From Pseudohongiella sp. (GTDB taxonomy: Bacteria; Pseudomonadota; Gammaproteobacteria; Pseudomonadales; Pseudohongiellaceae), in assembly GCA_030652635.1 (NCBI GenBank), contig JAUSPW010000351.1:1-15320 (forward strand): a stretch of 15,320 nucleotides of DNA. Direction: 5' to 3'. Under the pieces are notes generated by a model. That model had not been told where the DNA came from. It saw only the letters and a program-made list of their open reading frames with translations, and ran no database searches. Positions within the stretch are counted from its first letter, which is position 1. Every line of letters begins with the position of its first letter. A program made the translations under genes and the position numbers. Shown one piece after another: positions 14,249-15,320 of the stretch.

Positions 14249-15201
14249 GTCAACACGCGCGTTTGCAGCACTATGACTACGGCATTACCTGTATAGACAC
14301 TGAACTATTCAGGCCTGGTCTGGCCTGCTGTTATCTGGTGCAGGAAGGCGACGAAGCGGCGTTTATCGACACGGGAACCCGCAACAGTGTGCCTCTGCTA
14401 CTGGAGGCGCTTGCAGTCAATGGGCTGTCATTGAATCAAGTGCGCTGGGTGATGCCTACGCACGTTCACCTTGACCATGCCGGTGGTGCGGGGGCCTTGA
14501 TGCAAGTGCTGCCTGAAGCGCAGTTACTTGTCCATGAACGTGGCGCAGCGCATATGATCTCACCACAAAAACTGCAGGCCGGTTCTTTGGCTGTATACGG
14601 GCAGGCGCGGTATCAGTCGGCTTTTGGTGATCTGGTGCCGGTACCGGAACATCGGGTAAAAATTGCCTGCGATGGCGATAGGGTTGCGTTAGGAAGCAGG
14701 GAATTTCAAATTATTGACACACCAGGTCATGCCCGTCATCACTATGTTGTGTGGGATAAACTCAGCCGTGGTTTGTTTTGCGGAGACAGTTTTGGCGTCA
14801 GTTATCCCGAGTTGAATGACGGAACCCAACGGTTTATTTTTCCGCCGACAACGCCGGTGCAATTTGATCCTACTGCCTGGCACACCACAATTGAGCGCTT
14901 GCTAGCGTTTGATGCGCAACATGTTTATCTCACTCATTTTGGCAGACACAACGAGGTGAGAGAGTTTGGTGAGGAACTGCATCGTCAAATAGACGCGTAC
15001 GTAGAATATGCGGAACGCATGGCCAAAGATTCGAATCCACAGCCGGAGAAATTTGCAGAATTACTGATGTTGCACAGTCAGAATCTTTTAAAGCTACGCG
15101 ATAGCAAAGTGCCGCCAGATGTAACCCGGCGGCTGTTGGGTGGTGATATGGAGTTGAATGCCCAAGGCCTATTGCATTGGTTGCAGCGCCAGTCCAGTTG
15201 A
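14245..15201 (+). CDS. MBL-fold metallo-hydrolase
   Basis: The 318-residue product has the metallo-beta-lactamase fold metal site: THVHLDHAGG giving His73, His75, Asp77 and His78, then His162 (DTPGHARHH), Asp181 (FCGDSFG) and His231 (YLTHFGRH). All dinuclear-site ligands are present. There is no signal peptide, so it is cytoplasmic. About 75 residues after the core form helices, ending LLHWLQRQSS. The ATG at 14245 overlaps the stop of the upstream hydrolase (ATGA), which indicates translational coupling; a TTG three codons earlier is possible but less likely. The family includes glyoxalase II, quorum-lactonase-like and flavodiiron-like enzymes; nothing visible fixes the substrate. Pairing with an exported esterase suggests, without proving, that they act on successive products of one substrate. 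Confidence 0.85.
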   Translation: MSQHARLQHYDYGITCIDTELFRPGLACCYLVQEGDEAAFIDTGTRNSVPLLLEALAVNGLSLNQVRWVMPTHVHLDHAGGAGALMQVLPEAQLLVHERGAAHMISPQKLQAGSLAVYGQARYQSAFGDLVPVPEHRVKIACDGDRVALGSREFQIIDTPGHARHHYVVWDKLSRGLFCGDSFGVSYPELNDGTQRFIFPPTTPVQFDPTAWHTTIERLLAFDAQHVYLTHFGRHNEVREFGEELHRQIDAYVEYAERMAKDSNPQPEKFAELLMLHSQNLLKLRDSKVPPDVTRRLLGGDMELNAQGLLHWLQRQSS

Positions 15202-15224
15202 CTTCATTTATCCACGCAAGAATC

Positions 15225-15320
15225 TCATCGACGACTGAACAACAAAGCATCAAGGCTCAACTTTCCAGGCCCAAACGCAAACAACGCGAAGTAGGTCACG
15301 AAATACATGGCTGCTAACTC
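15225..15320 (-). CDS. C-terminal fragment of a DoxX-like membrane protein
   Basis: On the minus strand, a frame entering from the right edge encodes 31 residues before TGA (complement of 15225-15227). The last residues contain FALFAFGPGKLSLDALL and end FSRR. A hydrophobic helix followed by a GPG-x-LSLD-x-LL tail is typical of the C-terminus of DoxX/DUF417-type small four-helix membrane proteins. The gene is convergent with the MBL hydrolase gene, 23 bases apart. Only the end of the protein is seen, so the family call is tentative. Confidence 0.6.
   Translation of the reverse strand, partial: ELAAMYFVTYFALFAFGPGKLSLDALLFSRR

Overview
The window is a chromosomal segment of a gammaproteobacterium. 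Its core is the conserved block iscR-iscS ... ndk-rlmN-rodZ-ispG-hisS-yfgM-bamB-der, a gene order characteristic of that class. The proteins align residue for residue with E. coli at key sites: IscR Cys92/98/104 and His107; IscS His104, Asp180, Gln183, Lys206 and Cys328; Ndk His117; IspG Cys270, Cys273, Cys305 and Glu312. Base composition looks balanced (roughly half G+C by eye) and even along the window. A free-living, possibly marine lineage is a guess; the genus cannot be read from this sequence. I see no tRNA, rRNA, CRISPR, insertion sequence or phage gene, and no gene-free stretch longer than about 225 bases.

Layout. Positions 1-946 hold the 3' part of an unrecognised coiled-coil protein. 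A two-module zf-TFIIB zinc-ribbon protein follows (1171-1560). It converges with a PHP-domain phosphoesterase of the Rnm/YciV family on the minus strand (1568-2443). From a divergent intergenic region with a clear sigma70 promoter overlapped by a near-consensus type 1 IscR site, iscR and iscS run rightward. Then comes ndk with its own TATAAT box, then the tightly packed rlmN-rodZ-ispG-hisS run, then yfgM-bamB and der. A 4-base-overlapping pair follows der at once: a lipoprotein alpha/beta hydrolase and a metallo-beta-lactamase-fold hydrolase. The last 96 bases hold the C-terminus of a minus-strand DoxX-like membrane protein.

How the genes relate. iscR/iscS are Fe-S and sulfur-supply genes. 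Two downstream products, RlmN and IspG, are [4Fe-4S] enzymes. ndk, rlmN, hisS and der serve nucleotide supply, ribosome and tRNA function. rodZ, yfgM and bamB serve cell shape, the Sec translocon and outer-membrane protein assembly; ispG feeds isoprenoid synthesis, including the lipid carrier for peptidoglycan.

The most notable point is an absence. iscU, iscA, hscB, hscA, fdx and iscX, which in many gammaproteobacteria lie between iscS and ndk, are missing. IscS also ends about 17 residues early, lacking the C-terminal tail that E. coli IscS uses around its IscU contact. The IscR cluster ligands and IscR-site promoter are nevertheless intact. This suggests a reduced iscRS module in which IscR senses clusters made by some other machinery, and IscS supplies sulfur to other acceptors.
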